From positions 1,766,194 to 1,830,193 of the forward strand of contig PSQN01000013.1 in NCBI GenBank assembly GCA_002989075.1: a stretch of 64,000 nucleotides of DNA. Reading direction: 5' to 3'. The position numbers and the translations under genes are program-made. Positions 23,385 to 34,566 of this stretch are shown one piece after another. The notes under the pieces are model-generated. The model was not told where the DNA came from. It did no database searches and saw nothing but the letters and a program-made list of their open reading frames with translations. Within the stretch, counting starts at the first letter, position 1, and every line of letters starts with the position of its first letter. This DNA is from Arthonia radiata (Eukaryota > Ascomycota > Arthoniomycetes > Arthoniales > Arthoniaceae).

Positions 23385-23728
23385 TGAAAAGGCGCTGGGC
23401 GCCGGCTCGCAGTCGATGCTATCGTGGCAGCATCTTGGGATATTAGAGTGTGATTGTCAGCCTCTAGGCGAGACTGCTTATGAAGAATCTTAAAATGCGT
23501 GAGTAGAAATCTGAGAATTGAGAAATGAGCTGACTTCGAATTTCGTGCGAGGGAAACTTCGCGCTAAACTCGAAAAGGCTCTGGTCCTTTCACTCGAGTG
23601 CGTTTCTGAAAGGCTTCAATCACTGCTGAATATCGTCAAAGAAGCGCATGCCGACATCTGAGGCCACCACCAATTGCATCTGATAGCTTTGGGAAGACAA
23701 ATCTGTAGCGATTATCTTGCCGACAAAC
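23385..23728. promoter_or_regulatory. Divergent promoter region, carrier / CGR1
   Basis: A 344-bp shared upstream region. An ATG at 23648 opens a short frame (MPTSEATTN...) in the same phase as CGR1 but closed by TGA at 23681-23683; it could be a small upstream ORF in the CGR1 leader. Confidence 0.4.
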
Positions 23729-24103
23729 ATGCGCGTCAACGGTACAGTGCCTCTCGGCGCCCACTGATGAGCCCAGCTAATATTTATCGTAAAAGGCAAA
23801 AATTGGCATGCGCCGCGGCAGCCTCTACGTACCACATTTCAGAGCGTGCATAAGAACACTGCGGGGTCTAATTATTCCCTGCGCGCTGCAAAAGAACGAG
23901 CACTAGCCTCTGCTAAAGCTAAAGAACGTGAGATGAAGGACGAGAAGGAAGCGGCACGCCAGCAGCATATTCAAAACATCAAGGAGCGTCGAGCCAAGAA
24001 GGAAGAAAAGGAGCGATATGAAAAATTGCAGGAGAAGATGCATCGCAAGCGCGTGGAGAGGTTGAAGAAGCGAGAGAAGAGAAACAAACTTCTCAACTCG
24101 TAA
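23729..24103 (+). CDS. CGR1: rRNA-processing protein Cgr1
   Basis: Exon 1 is only 13 nt (23729-23741, MRVN plus one base), then a 54-nt intron, then 23796-24103; 106 residues. Splicing builds [10 protein letters not shown], the conserved Cgr1 N-terminal block, and the rest is the family's highly charged coiled coil ending [18 protein letters not shown]. Cgr1 is a nucleolar protein needed for 60S subunit maturation. The unspliced frame has no ATG start, so the mini-exon model is strongly favoured. The intron has a GCTAAT branch and an AAAAG acceptor. The stop is 94 bp from the YOS9 stop (convergent). Confidence 0.9.
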
Positions 24104-24197
24104 CGTCGGGCATGCGCGATCATTCGAAGTTTAGCGAAGGCGTTGGACTGGTTTGTGTCTGAGATTCGAGCGGGTATCAAGGTCATATCGGAGACAA

Positions 24198-25724
24198 TTA
24201 CGGCTTCTTCTCCGACTCTTTGTATTCTTCCTCGCTCCCTTCCGGTTTCTTCTGAGTACCTTCATTGGGCTGTGCTTCCTCCTCACCTTCTTCAATCACG
24301 TCGTTGGCAATTAGAATCCCGCGGTACTCTACCCCTTGCGCTGTCTGAACGACATCAAGCTTCCACGGCTGACCCGGCCGCACATTATCAGCCCATTCCT
24401 CGGTCTGCAATATGTAATCCTCGATTTGCTCCAGCGAATTTGTCAGGTCGTGCCTGCGGATCTCGCGCTCATTCATGATCGTCGTCTGCTTGCCATCCGA
24501 CGACGCGAGAGTGGCGATGTACTTCTCCTGCTTAGGATCCAGCTTCGGAGGCCGTGCAAGCTTGGACGCCTTGATGGTCCGCTCTGGAGAGCCACCTACC
24601 AGCTTCTGACCTCCAAGTTCGATTCCACCTATGACTGGTCGTTTGCGGGATTGCCCCTCTTCGAGCGGTGCATTTACCTGCTCGGCGCTGAAGACCTCAC
24701 AAGACGCTTGCGCGGCCTTGCCTTTCTTCCATGTTGCTTCGTCACGCTTGTCAATTATCTCCTGACATGTAATGGCGTTGGGTTTGCTGGTCTGCGGTGG
24801 TAAGAAGGCCGCCTCATTGCACAGTCTTGGGGTGTGAATGACCATCAAGTAGGAACATGTGGCCACCTCTTTGACCATGCTTATGCGATCGCCAAAGTTC
24901 GGATTGCAGTGGTATTGTATCTCGATCTGACGAGCTTCGCCGGTAAGATCGCATTGTGTGCCGCCTCCGAGCTTCTGAACCAGGAAATTGGACTCGCCTC
25001 GAGTCTGCAGGTGCGTCGACAGTTCAGTCTCCGGAAATGGAGAGTGGTCCTTATGCATACCGTCGCTGGGTACTAGCTCATTGCTGTTCTGATGGTCATT
25101 CTTGAATCTTCCGAGTTTGAAATTGGTCACGCTTGGATCGGGCGTTGGAGGAAATAGAGGTTGTCCTCGGACAGGTGGAAGAGGATGAAATTGTGAGATT
25201 TGTTCGCCGTAACAGAAGGCATACAACCACCAGCCGGTGCCGGAATACAGACAGTTGCCCTTCATGCCCTCAAGTAGTCTTGCTCCCGAATCTGATGCCT
25301 TGACCAGATCTTGCTGTTGCAAACCATCCGCGGTGCTGTTATCCTCGACTTCTGCCGCGACATGGGGTATCTGACAGAGGAATGGTCGACCTCGTAACAG
25401 CATGCGCTCGTAGGTGCCTTGGTGCTCCATTGGCGTTTGTCCATCTTGTAAGACTTGCTGTTCGATGATAGCGCTTCTGACCAGGTCAGAGGAGGATTCG
25501 GATCCAGCATTTAGACTTGAGCGGATCTTGTCATCTGCATCCTTGGGCGATACGAAAGCATCTGAATGTATGATTTCATACTGTGGAAGTGTTAGCGTTG
25601 ATCTTGCACTCACGCGTGATCAACGTACCTGAGGGTAAGCGAGCAGATCTGAATTTACGGAGAATGGTCGCTGAGCAGCAACGACGAGTCGTAAAGCTGC
25701 CGGCAATGCCCAGAAGTGTTTCAT
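24198..25724 (-). CDS. YOS9: ER lectin Yos9/OS-9 (ERAD), MRH domain
   Basis: Exon 1 is 25724-25629 and exon 2 is 25580-24198; about 492 residues. Exon 1 supplies a signal peptide (LPAALRLVVAA) and joins at YPQ/YEII. The MRH domain (residues ~130-300) has the mannose-binding landmarks: GWWLYAFCYGEQISQFH (Q), an R/E pair in RQIEIQYHC, and a C-terminal Tyr in CSYLMVIH. Yos9 reads trimmed mannose on misfolded glycoproteins and hands them to the Hrd1 ligase from the ER lumen. The tail is acidic (EEEYKESEKKP) and shows no HDEL/KDEL, so retention must be through partners. The KLxRPPKLDPKQEKYI block is typical of fungal Yos9. Confidence 0.92.
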
Positions 25725-26751
25725 GCTTCGTTTTGTCTATAGACCGGCATTCAAGCGACGAGTTTAGGGCCGGGTTGAGCAAAAGCAATGGTGAAGTGAG
25801 AGGCGACAGGAGGGGGCGGCAAAGCGACCAGACAGAGAGAAGATCATCTCGTGCTCCGCCCGTCCCTCGACACTTCACCTCACACCTCCTTCCCTTATTT
25901 ACGCCATCATCTCCATCGCTTCGCCCACATAGCCTAAAGCTAGGTTTGATAGTGTGCTTAGCCTAGCCATGATGATAATCATCGAGTAGCCGTGGACAAG
26001 TTACGTTCTCCTTGACCTGTGGGTCTGAAGATGCAGCAATGAGCGGTACCATATCCCTTTAACATATCAATGATCTTCTCGCGCGCGCAGGGGTAGAGAG
26101 ACCCGCATGGCTCTACAGGACTTGATAATGTTTCGGATTGCGGCATCTGCACGCCTATAAATTGCATACGAACCAAATCTCACGGCAGCACAAGGACTCG
26201 TAACTGGGCTGTCGTAAGCCATTAAATAATACAATAGATAGACAGGCTTGAACTGCTTACAGTCTCATGCAATGTAGAGGTATGCGTAAGAAGGCTCACA
26301 ATTGCGCTGCTTAGCTACTTGGAGGAGTAGGGAATTCCCATGCTGGAAAGATGTGTCTTGATCCTGGACGATTTCAGAGTGTAACAAAAGCATAAGATCA
26401 GTCGAAACAGGCTATTGCCGATCCCACATGATTACTTGAGTTAACGATTATCTCGCTGTAAGGACTGCTCTTCAAAAGCGATTATTTTCGATGCAGAAGA
26501 ACTTAAGAAGGGCACCCCAGCCCCGTGAAAGGTGTCGGCCACTTTGCCTTCAAGACGCGCACCGTCTCCGTGCCAACCCTGCTGACCACATGCGCACGCA
26601 GCTCGCCTAAGGTCGAAACATTCTTGCTTCACCTAGACTCGACTTTACACCTCGTGCTCCAGACTCATTGTTGGGTCGTCGCTCATTGCACTGGCTTGCG
26701 CGCATCCCCTCCCCTACTCATTGCTTCAATCTCATTCCACACCCGCTCAAG
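25725..26751. promoter_or_regulatory. Divergent intergenic region, 1.03 kb
   Basis: Lies between YOS9 and the gene at 26752 (head to head). A C-rich pyrimidine stretch near 25865-25910 and another near 26690-26745 look like core promoters or leaders. No gene is supported. Confidence 0.4.
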
Positions 26752-28511
26752 ATGGCCGACAGCAACGAGGAGGAGCTGCGCTCCAACCAACAATGGAACC
26801 CTGAGGCAGATCGCTTCGTCGAAAACATGATTCAACACATCCGGGCAGTGTACGGTGGAGACCCGCGTTGGTCTCATCTGCTCCTCAATCAGACGATGAA
26901 GGTCGTGAAGAAGCTCACTGATGATGCGCGCTCGAAAAGCTTGAGGACTGACGGCGCCTTCATCGGAGAACCCGACCTCTCCAATGGTAGGCAGACCCCT
27001 TTCCCCACAAGTTCTCATGCACATTCCGTTATCGGCTTGCTAGTCCTGAATGTGCCTACCCATCGAACTGTTCTCGTGGCGCGTCGTTCGTGTAGAATAT
27101 GTTGCTGACTATCATCACCACAGGGAGATCCGAGCAGCACTGGGCACGGATACTCGAGCAGAAAGACCAAGTTACTGGCTATCCCGCTCATCCTCTTCAA
27201 CCTCTTGAGAGCAATGCAGTTGAGGCTTTGATGACCCTTTCAACCCCTCTTGCAACGGAGAGGGCTCCATATCATCATCGAGGAGCCACGCAAGCCGCTA
27301 GTCATTTCTCCAAAGCAAGCTCAGATGCCTTTTCAGCAGCGGCGCCATATCCAATTGCCGGACATCAACACAGGTACACGCAGCCCTCGTTCGCGTCCTC
27401 TGAAAGCACCTCGAATCAGAGCTCAACTGCTCAACCCCCTCCGATTGCCTACTCAACAGACTCACAACGTCTCTCTGGAGTCACGCAGCATTCGTATTCA
27501 TCCTATGAAACCACCTCAAGCGAGCAGTCAATGGTTGCGCCACCACATATTAGATACTCTCGAGAGTCTACAGTGGGAGGCGAGAGCACGAACCGGAAGC
27601 GTAAAGTCACATTTGACCACAGCTCAACGCGGAACGTCGCAGCGAAGACCAAAGGTGCATTTACCCGCTTTTCAAACGATTCAACGACAACTTCCCTGCG
27701 AAGATCTTCAGCGTCCACATCTCTCTCAACACAGTCGTCCATATTTCCTCCAGGTAACTTCTGTCCGGCACCCAGGCTTCAGCCGCCGTCAAGGGATCCT
27801 AATTGGACTCGAGACGAACTTGAGAAGCAGCGCCAGCAGAGCGAGCCTGGCGAGGACACTGAAGAGGAGCGCATACCTGCTCTGACTGGGCAGCCCAGTA
27901 AAGCAGCGTCCACGAATATGCAACAGCCTTTTCTACCTGATCCAGTCGTATCATTCTATATACCGCATGGGTATCCTACCAATATGCCCATGCCTGCAGC
28001 GCTCTTCGACCGCATTACTCGACAATACCCGCATTGGACATCCCTGCGGGACAATTGCGTAAAGTCCAGAAGGCCAAAGGACTGGCGCTCGTAAGTTTAC
28101 CTCTACCCCGACAGACCAACACAATGTTCCGTGCTGACCATCAGCAACAGGCCTAGCGAGCGTTATGCAGTGTTTTGTGTGGAGTGCCACGTCCAGGGAA
28201 CCCAACGAGCTAGAGGAATGTGCTTCGAAAAGAGCTATAGGCTCACGGATGTGCGCTCGCGCAAAGGCGAGCAAGTTGAAGAGGGTGGGGGACGTTACGG
28301 GCAGTATACAGCCCATCCTCAGCAGGAGAACATCGTTGCTTGTGGACGGTGTATCAAGAAGGGGTCGCCTTGTGTGAAGGCTGAAATGCAGACCTTCGTG
28401 GCAGAAGCTGGGGTAGTTGGGACGAAGCTGAAGCTGTGGGTCCTTCCCCTCCCACGTGAGTCTAGGGAGCGTCAGAGCCCTGCCGACGAGGCGTTCTGGG
28501 TGCTCGTTTGA
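26752..28511 (+). CDS. Unknown fungal protein with C-terminal Cys cluster
   Basis: Exons 26752-26986, 27124-28090 and 28145-28511; about 522 residues. The N-terminal ~75 residues are well folded in character (ADRFVENMIQHIRAVYGG). A long Ser/Thr/Gln-rich disordered middle contains a basic NRKRKV patch that could be a nuclear signal. The last 120 residues carry CVECH ... GMC ... CGRCIKKGSPC, a probable zinc site; CxxC followed by x6-C resembles part of a Zn2Cys6 finger but is C-terminal and incomplete. Both introns restore frame exactly. Nuclear or DNA-related function is inference. Confidence 0.75.
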
Positions 28512-28669
28512 AGTCCTACATAGAAAGAGCATTGTATGATACTAAGCCCTACCTGAATAACAATCTTCCAATGATGACGCCATTCATTGGGGGAGGTGTT
28601 TCAAAACCTGATTCTCATATGAATCTGTTTGTAGGCTGAAAAGATAGATTGTGTAAAGCTTGGGTGTAC

Positions 28670-30441
28670 TTATTGGAACAACGGTCCAGATCCTCGGACC
28701 GGTCCACTTTGGCTTTTGCCAGTAGATTTGTACAGTGGGCGATTTCCACCTGAACTACTATCATACACAGGTCTCCGCTCACCTCGCTTCATTACTCTTA
28801 GCTGACTTTCAAAATCATCGCTATCCACGTATGCGCCTTTCAACCAACGCGGGTGCTCAGACACGGTAGACTTGAAAGCTCGTCGACCGTGCAACGACCT
28901 TCTGTTGTTGAACAAGACGCACTGACCAGGAAGAAGTGAGAGCTCGAATACTCTCTTTTCGTCATTGACGTGTTCATTCAACGCTCGTGCAGCCGCGTGG
29001 TAGGCTTGAAACGACCCATCTCGCGCGCCGGAGGCCGTCACCGCAAGAGGCGCTTGAAATGGAGGACTAAGGTTGACAAACTTCAATGGAGGTGGATGCT
29101 GTGCTTCCCATGACTGCACACATCGTCAGTGGGTTGAAATAAAGCTCTGGCGAAGGTACTGTACATTTGGTCGTGGGCAATGCTCTTCGTCAACCTCAAG
29201 TACCGTCTTCGCGTCAAAGAAAGCTTTGTCGGCCTGGTTGTAATGGTAAGGAACGCGGTATTGTGTGAGCGTCCTGAAGTGCCTCCGTCCTTCCTCGCCG
29301 CTCATATACAGCGCATGAGCGGCTGCAAATGAATCACAAAAGTATGAATTGCCGCCCACTGAAGAAGCGTTGATGCAGTGCAGGAACTGAAGTCCTGGTG
29401 GCCGTTTCATGTATCTGAGAGACGGTTAGAGACCTATTCAAAATGATCAATGCAAAAATGTAAGACCAACAGCAAGTCCATGTGCAAGCCCAGCTCGGTG
29501 GAAGTGTAAGCTACATTCTCGGCTATTTGTTTCTTATCGGTAACGTCAAAAGTCCCTCCATAGAATGTGTGACGCAGCGGACCGATCCGCTGAGCTATAT
29601 CCTGAACTGCAGTTTCGCGCGGCGGCACATCACTAACGAAAGCAAGCCCGTAGTGATCTAGTGCTCCCAAGATCTTAACAAACGCATGCTGAGAGCGCAT
29701 GTAGTCGTCAAATCTTATCACATTCAGACCAGCTCTGTATGTGTCTTCCATCATTGTTCGATCCCACAGTTGCGCATCTGTGGCTGCTTGTAGTTTGTTG
29801 GAAGGACGCACAAGCCTTCGTAAGTACTCAATGTCAAAAGAGGAAGTATGATCTGACAGAGGGTCATTTCTCCACTCTACTTTGAGGGCGCGTCGCGGTC
29901 CTTCGCCACAACCAAATACAACTTGACAACTTGATACTTCGAGATCTAGGGGCAAAGATGTTGTGTCGATCTGCTTTTGACCTGAGGACGGATTAACGCA
30001 TCGTGGGCAGGTACCTGCAGGAATAATGATCAGAGGCTACTATCAGCTTTGCTCCTGCGCTGCTGTTCATGCTACGCGCTTGCTACCTACTCCGCGGACC
30101 AATGTGCGCGTGCTTGACTCACAGCTGTCGCGAAGGATTATTGCGTCAAGCCAGGTACTTCCGTACCCATCTTGTCTGATCTGTATGCCGTCACGAAAGC
30201 CAGTGATCTTATCCTCGTGGCTCTTGTACAGGCTATTGTTCCCAATTGCGCCAGATGTTGGATCATAACCGGGCATAGTATCGCAATGAAACGACGAAGA
30301 TGCCGGCTTCCGCAGAGGACATCGCGCGATGTCAAGCGAGTGGCTACCCCCTGATCTCGATCTGCGAAATGAGCGCCTTGTAAATGGTCTCCATATTGAT
30401 GAAGTCCGCAGTAGAGGCAGATGCCGCGTAATGAGAGCCAT
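28670..30441 (-). CDS. Gamma-butyrobetaine dioxygenase (carnitine synthesis)
   Basis: Exons 30441-30123, 30014-29471, 29414-29165 and 29113-28670; about 518 residues. It catalyses the last step of carnitine synthesis using Fe(II), O2 and 2-oxoglutarate. The N-terminal domain has WLDAIILRDSC joined by splicing to TCPRC, forming the C-x-C-x2-C zinc site of this family. The catalytic domain has HMD (first iron ligands) and a later SLHGRRAF (distal His and 2OG-binding Arg). The C-terminal WLKGAYVDSDDFESQL block fits butyrobetaine rather than trimethyllysine dioxygenase. The Arg-rich N-terminus (~50 residues) may target mitochondria, unusual for a cytosolic enzyme. One intron has a weak GTTGGT donor but joins DLL/YMKRP perfectly. 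Confidence 0.88.
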
Positions 30442-30591
30442 CAATTTGGCGAGTTAGATAACGTATTCAAAATGCTTTTCAGCTAGCATTGATTCATCCG
30501 GTCAGAAATGTACGGTAGACTTAAAATGCCCACGAGCGCCCTGCCAAGCTATTCCCCGCTGTTCCCTACCTAGAGAGGCAATTCATACATA

Positions 30592-31053
30592 CCCGCACCC
30601 TCCTAACTCGGCCCTACGGGCAAAGTCCGAAGCTAAACTGCTTCGGTATTCCTCATTTATCGGTGCTTGCTAAAGTAAGTACCCTACGCTTATCCAAGAT
30701 CTCTAGTTATACAAGATATATTTTTATATATAAATTTTATATATAGAGGTACTTCTTAGCAAAAAGCTGTTTCTTTACTAATAATAAGTCTTTTTTTATT
30801 ATAATAGTATATTTAAATTTACTTTGCTTAGCGCTTCTTTATAATACTACTATCGACTTTTGAGCCTTATAAAGTGTAAAAGTTAATAATTTTTATGTAA
30901 GCGTACAGACAAATTTTAGCAGAAAATCTCGTGGAACTAGACATCTTATATAAGTGTAGGGTGCTAGCTTTGGCTAGCACCGACAGATAAGGAATACTGA
31001 AGCGGCCTAGCGTAGGAATTTTGCCCCGTAGGGCCGAATGAGGAGGGTGCGGG
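30592..31053. mobile_element. MITE-like element with ~130-bp terminal inverted repeats and TA flanks
   Basis: The left end (30592-~30718) and the right end (~30924-31053, inverted) align over about 130 nt, starting CCCGCACCCTCC and sharing GGCCCTACGG and TCGGTGCT stretches. Mismatches are mostly transitions. Each end is flanked by TA (30590-30591 and 31054-31055), as for Tc1/mariner-type target duplications. The ~205-bp core is extremely AT-rich and encodes nothing. A 462-bp non-autonomous DNA transposon altered by C-to-T decay is the best reading. Confidence 0.8.
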
Positions 31054-31149
31054 TATTGCTGATGGCGGAAGGCTTCACTTCACAGAGTTGGAAGAACTGC
31101 AACGTTCAACCACACCCATGCCTACGCAGCTCGAATCAACGATCGATGC

Positions 31150-32296
31150 ATGTCTCAGAGGGCAGAGCACCTCAAGGATGAGGTGAGGCTGAGTTCAATG
31201 TCATTGGAAGCCTAGTTACTCATCGCAGCAGGGGACTAACGCTCAGGTCGTCCTTGCCGGAGGAATAGCTGGATTGGTGTCACGGTAATGTACCCGCGGC
31301 GATATTGCATGGACACCATTGAACCCTCCTAGCTTCGTCATCGCACCTTTAGATGTGGTAAAGATAAGGCTGCAGCTTCAAAGTCACTCGTTGTACGCCC
31401 CTTCGAGCATTCGCAATCACCACGGCCCTGTCTACTCCGGGACGGTGAATACCTTCCGAACTATCATTCATGATGAAGGCCCCACTGTAAGTACCGTGCT
31501 CATGCGGGTTCATTAAGGTCTGACGATTACAAGGCACTGTGGAAGGGCAACGTCCCAGCCGAGCTCCTTTATGTTTGTTACTCGGCGACGCAATTTACTG
31601 CGTATCGCTCCATGACGAAGCTACTCAACACGTTGCCTCAGGGAATGCGCTTGCCTGACGCGGCAGAATCATTCATCTCAGGCGCTTGCGCAGGAGGCGC
31701 ATCTACCATTGTTACATACCCACTGGATCTGCTCAGGACGAGATTCGCTGCGGCTGGCACAACTAAAGTGTACACGGGCTTGATTGCAGGCATCAAAGAG
31801 ATACATGAGTCTGAGGGGCCACGGGGCTTCTTTCGAGGTTGCACGGCAGCACTGGGGCAGGTCGCCCCGTATATCGGCCTGTTCTTCGCGGGCTACGAAG
31901 CTCTGAAGATACCATTTGCCGACTATCCGGGCGGAGATGCGGCTGCTGGAGTCACTGCAAGCGTTGCAGCAAAGTCTACCGTTTTTCCATTGGACACGAT
32001 TCGTAAACGTTTGCAGGTATGCCCAGAAGCCGACTTTGGCGTTGCATGGACTGAATAATGCTGATACGCTTGAGCAGGTGCAAGGCCCCTCCCGAAACAA
32101 ATATGCTCACCGCAATATTCCTATCTACAATGGCATATGGTCCACCTTCCGCACGATAGTCAGGACTGAGCGAACGCGTGGGTTGTATCGCGGACTTGGG
32201 ATCAGTCTCATAAAAGCGGCACCTGCAAGCGCGTGTACGATGTGGACATACGAAAACGCACTGAAGCTTCTAAGAGTCGCAAATGATGAGGCCTGA
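31150..32296 (+). CDS. TPC1: Mitochondrial thiamine pyrophosphate carrier
   Basis: Five exons, 31150-31182, 31247-31284, 31333-31486, 31534-32016 and 32078-32296; about 308 residues. Three carrier signatures are seen: [25 protein letters not shown] and [13 protein letters not shown]. The helix-2 segment [21 protein letters not shown] is typical of Tpc1, which imports thiamine pyrophosphate into mitochondria for pyruvate and 2-oxoglutarate dehydrogenases. All four introns restore frame, and the first two exons are very short (33 and 38 nt). The start lies about 95 bp from the right end of the inverted-repeat element, which therefore occupies this gene's upstream region. Confidence 0.9.
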
Positions 32297-32617
32297 TCCT
32301 GCCGATTATCAACATGGCTGAAGTTATATCTCAGCACACCCTCGTTCGTGCCACGATCACTCTGGCGCGCTGAAAACGTTACGCCATCCATTAGGGTGGG
32401 TGACTTGACGATATTAGACTGAGAGCTACGTTGCGCATTGCTGGCTACAATAGCGTATAAACAATTAATTGATCATAATCAGCATTGCCTTTGTCCGTGT
32501 AGTATATGTGTTAGACATTTTCATTCCAGGACACACGAATCAGTACGCTTGTCCTAGCGTGCTGCCAAGACTTTGCATTGAGGTTGGCCAAACGCTTCGG
32601 AACTACAGCCTGGGTGT
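32297..32617. other. Intergenic, 321 bp
   Basis: 3' flank of TPC1 and promoter of the next gene. AT-rich around 32440-32480; no specific element is recognised. Confidence 0.4.
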
Positions 32618-33643
32618 ATGATGCCCGTGCAAGCAGTACTCATGGAACGCCCACCATCACCCAAGAAGCTATTAAGACCAAAGCCAGCTCGTGGTAACTC
32701 CAACGTCGACAAAATTGCTTTACGCCAAGCTCTCCCTACGCTGCATCTCCCTACTCGGCATCATCACCATGACAAGCACAGGCGGCATCCTGTCGCACAT
32801 GCTGTCGTTCACTCTCCCGCCAATGTCCCTGGCGCGTTGGCGGACAAGTTCACATCAAGCCGTACGAATATTAAGACCGGACCGACACCACCTCAAAGCA
32901 CCACTCAGCTCGGGGAGAAGCCTGCCAACCCGATCAAGCTTCCTTCTCAACAGGCAGCACGGCCCATCGACGTCGCTAAAGAGCGACACCGCAGGGTCAG
33001 ACGTGAAGAGGAGCTGATGTCGACATTTGACGACCTTTCGGAGCTGGCGAGCAACAGCACGAGGCGCGTTGACATGCTTTTCATGGGCTTAATGGAGAAG
33101 CTTGGGACGCTGAAAAGCACGATACAACAGCTGCAAGAGCTATCACTGGAAACCAGACGCATGAGCGACGAGTTCGAAAAGGAAGCAGAGCACATCGAGG
33201 CGGATTTCGCAAGGCAGGTCGATGCCTTCAAAGGGTTCGAAGAGCAGCAATATCGGGCAGAATCGTTTCGCGATCGCATTGAGAAGAGCATGCAGAAGTC
33301 GGAACGATTACAAGAACGGCTCAAGATTGCTCGCAACAAGGTCTCGGCTTGGGAGAAGCGCGAGGATGAGTGGCAGGCGAGGACGAGCATGCGCATGCGT
33401 ATGGGGTCGGTGTGTGCTTGTGCTTTTCTTGGAGCTGTTCTATTGGCGTTCATTCTCCACGCTATTTTGGTGCGGACGAAGACAACGCATGTGGGGTTGG
33501 CAGCTCCCGTCAACGCTTCCAATACGGATTCGTTATGGGAGGAGCTGGCTGTCCGTCCGTCGCCTCGAGCCTGGAGCTGGTCGAAACCCAACGATGGGTT
33601 GTTGTTGAGTGAGCCGAGGCTGCATGTACTCGACGAGCTTTAG
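32618..33643 (+). CDS. Coiled-coil protein with C-terminal membrane anchor, fungal-specific
   Basis: A single exon of 341 residues. The first ~130 residues are Pro/His/Ser-rich and disordered. Residues ~125-250 form a long coiled coil (RHRRVRREEELMSTF through KIARNKVSAWEKRE). One hydrophobic span follows (VCACAFLGAVLLAFILHAILV, about 265-285), leaving a short tail. This layout suits an organelle-surface tether or spindle/nuclear-envelope factor, but no family is recognised. Two ATGs occur in tandem at the start (32618 and 32621). Confidence 0.75.
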   Translation: MMPVQAVLMERPPSPKKLLRPKPARGNSNVDKIALRQALPTLHLPTRHHHHDKHRRHPVAHAVVHSPANVPGALADKFTSSRTNIKTGPTPPQSTTQLGEKPANPIKLPSQQAARPIDVAKERHRRVRREEELMSTFDDLSELASNSTRRVDMLFMGLMEKLGTLKSTIQQLQELSLETRRMSDEFEKEAEHIEADFARQVDAFKGFEEQQYRAESFRDRIEKSMQKSERLQERLKIARNKVSAWEKREDEWQARTSMRMRMGSVCACAFLGAVLLAFILHAILVRTKTTHVGLAAPVNASNTDSLWEELAVRPSPRAWSWSKPNDGLLLSEPRLHVLDEL

Positions 33644-33742
33644 CATCTATGCTTTGAAAACAAGATATCGTTCGCTCTCTGTTCTGATCTCAGAAGACAA
33701 AAACGGCCCGAATATCAATGTCTTTCAGTCTTGAGCGCCCAC

Positions 33743-34566
33743 TCAGTCAGTCCGCTCGTTGACATACTTGGTATCAGAAGCTTTGCTGGTCGGATCCACA
33801 GGGCGCTCGTGATCGGTGAAGTTCCAATTATTGAGATAGCCGGCCCCAGCCTATCAGCCATTAGCAAGATTCTCATGTCACTGTCAAACAAGCTCACCGT
33901 GAGGTAAGTGGCGAAGCCAAGCCAAGAGACATAGGGCGCTAGGAAGTAGCCAGCAACTTCGTCGACACCACTCCACAGATATGTCATATACCCAGCTACA
34001 CCGGTCAAGGCGACGATATCAACCGTGGCTGCGATCGGCTTTTTCCACTGGAAGAAGAGTGGCATGAAGAGGAGGTTAAGGCCGAGTTGGATTCCATAGA
34101 GCGTTGCACCATGCTTGGTAAGCTCAACGGTACGCGGGTTGAAGGAGTTGATTCCCGTGGTCCAGGCTCGGTAGGCCGCGTAGCCCATGGCTGTTGTTTG
34201 ACAGTCAGTCATCAATCGGGTTCACAGATTGAACCAGATGGTGCTCGAGACGTACATCCATACAAGATCGTCCACCTATCGACGTGTAAGCCTTCGTTCC
34301 CACTGTGGAATGTCTGCGGTGCTTCTTACATGGGACCAAAGACTTGCGGAGGAGGACGTAGCGGAGGCTGCTTCAGTGCAAGATATGTCTGCTGTGTATT
34401 TGTAGCTGTGGTCGGTTAGCCAATACGCAAAGTGGAGCAAGCCACTGGTCTCACGCTGCGTGCTGAAGCCGATTGCTGTCCCGAGTACGACGGGGAGTAG
34501 CACAGACACTGCTGGCTGCTCGAAGATGAATCGCGGGAGCGTGAGTGATGGAATATGCGTCGTCAT
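33743..34566 (-). CDS. TspO/MBR-family translocator protein
   Basis: Five exons, 34566-34455, 34405-34330, 34275-34256 (20 nt), 34190-33898 and 33850-33743; about 202 residues. Splicing yields KQPPLRPPPQVFGPMWTILYG...MGYAAYRAW, the hallmark TspO block, followed by LGLNLLFMPLFF and YFLAPYVSWLGFATYLT: five membrane spans in all. TspO proteins bind porphyrins and sterols; in fungi the role is poorly known. Every junction joins in frame, including the 20-nt micro-exon encoding WTILYG. No single frame covers the gene, so automated calls are likely to break it. Confidence 0.9.
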
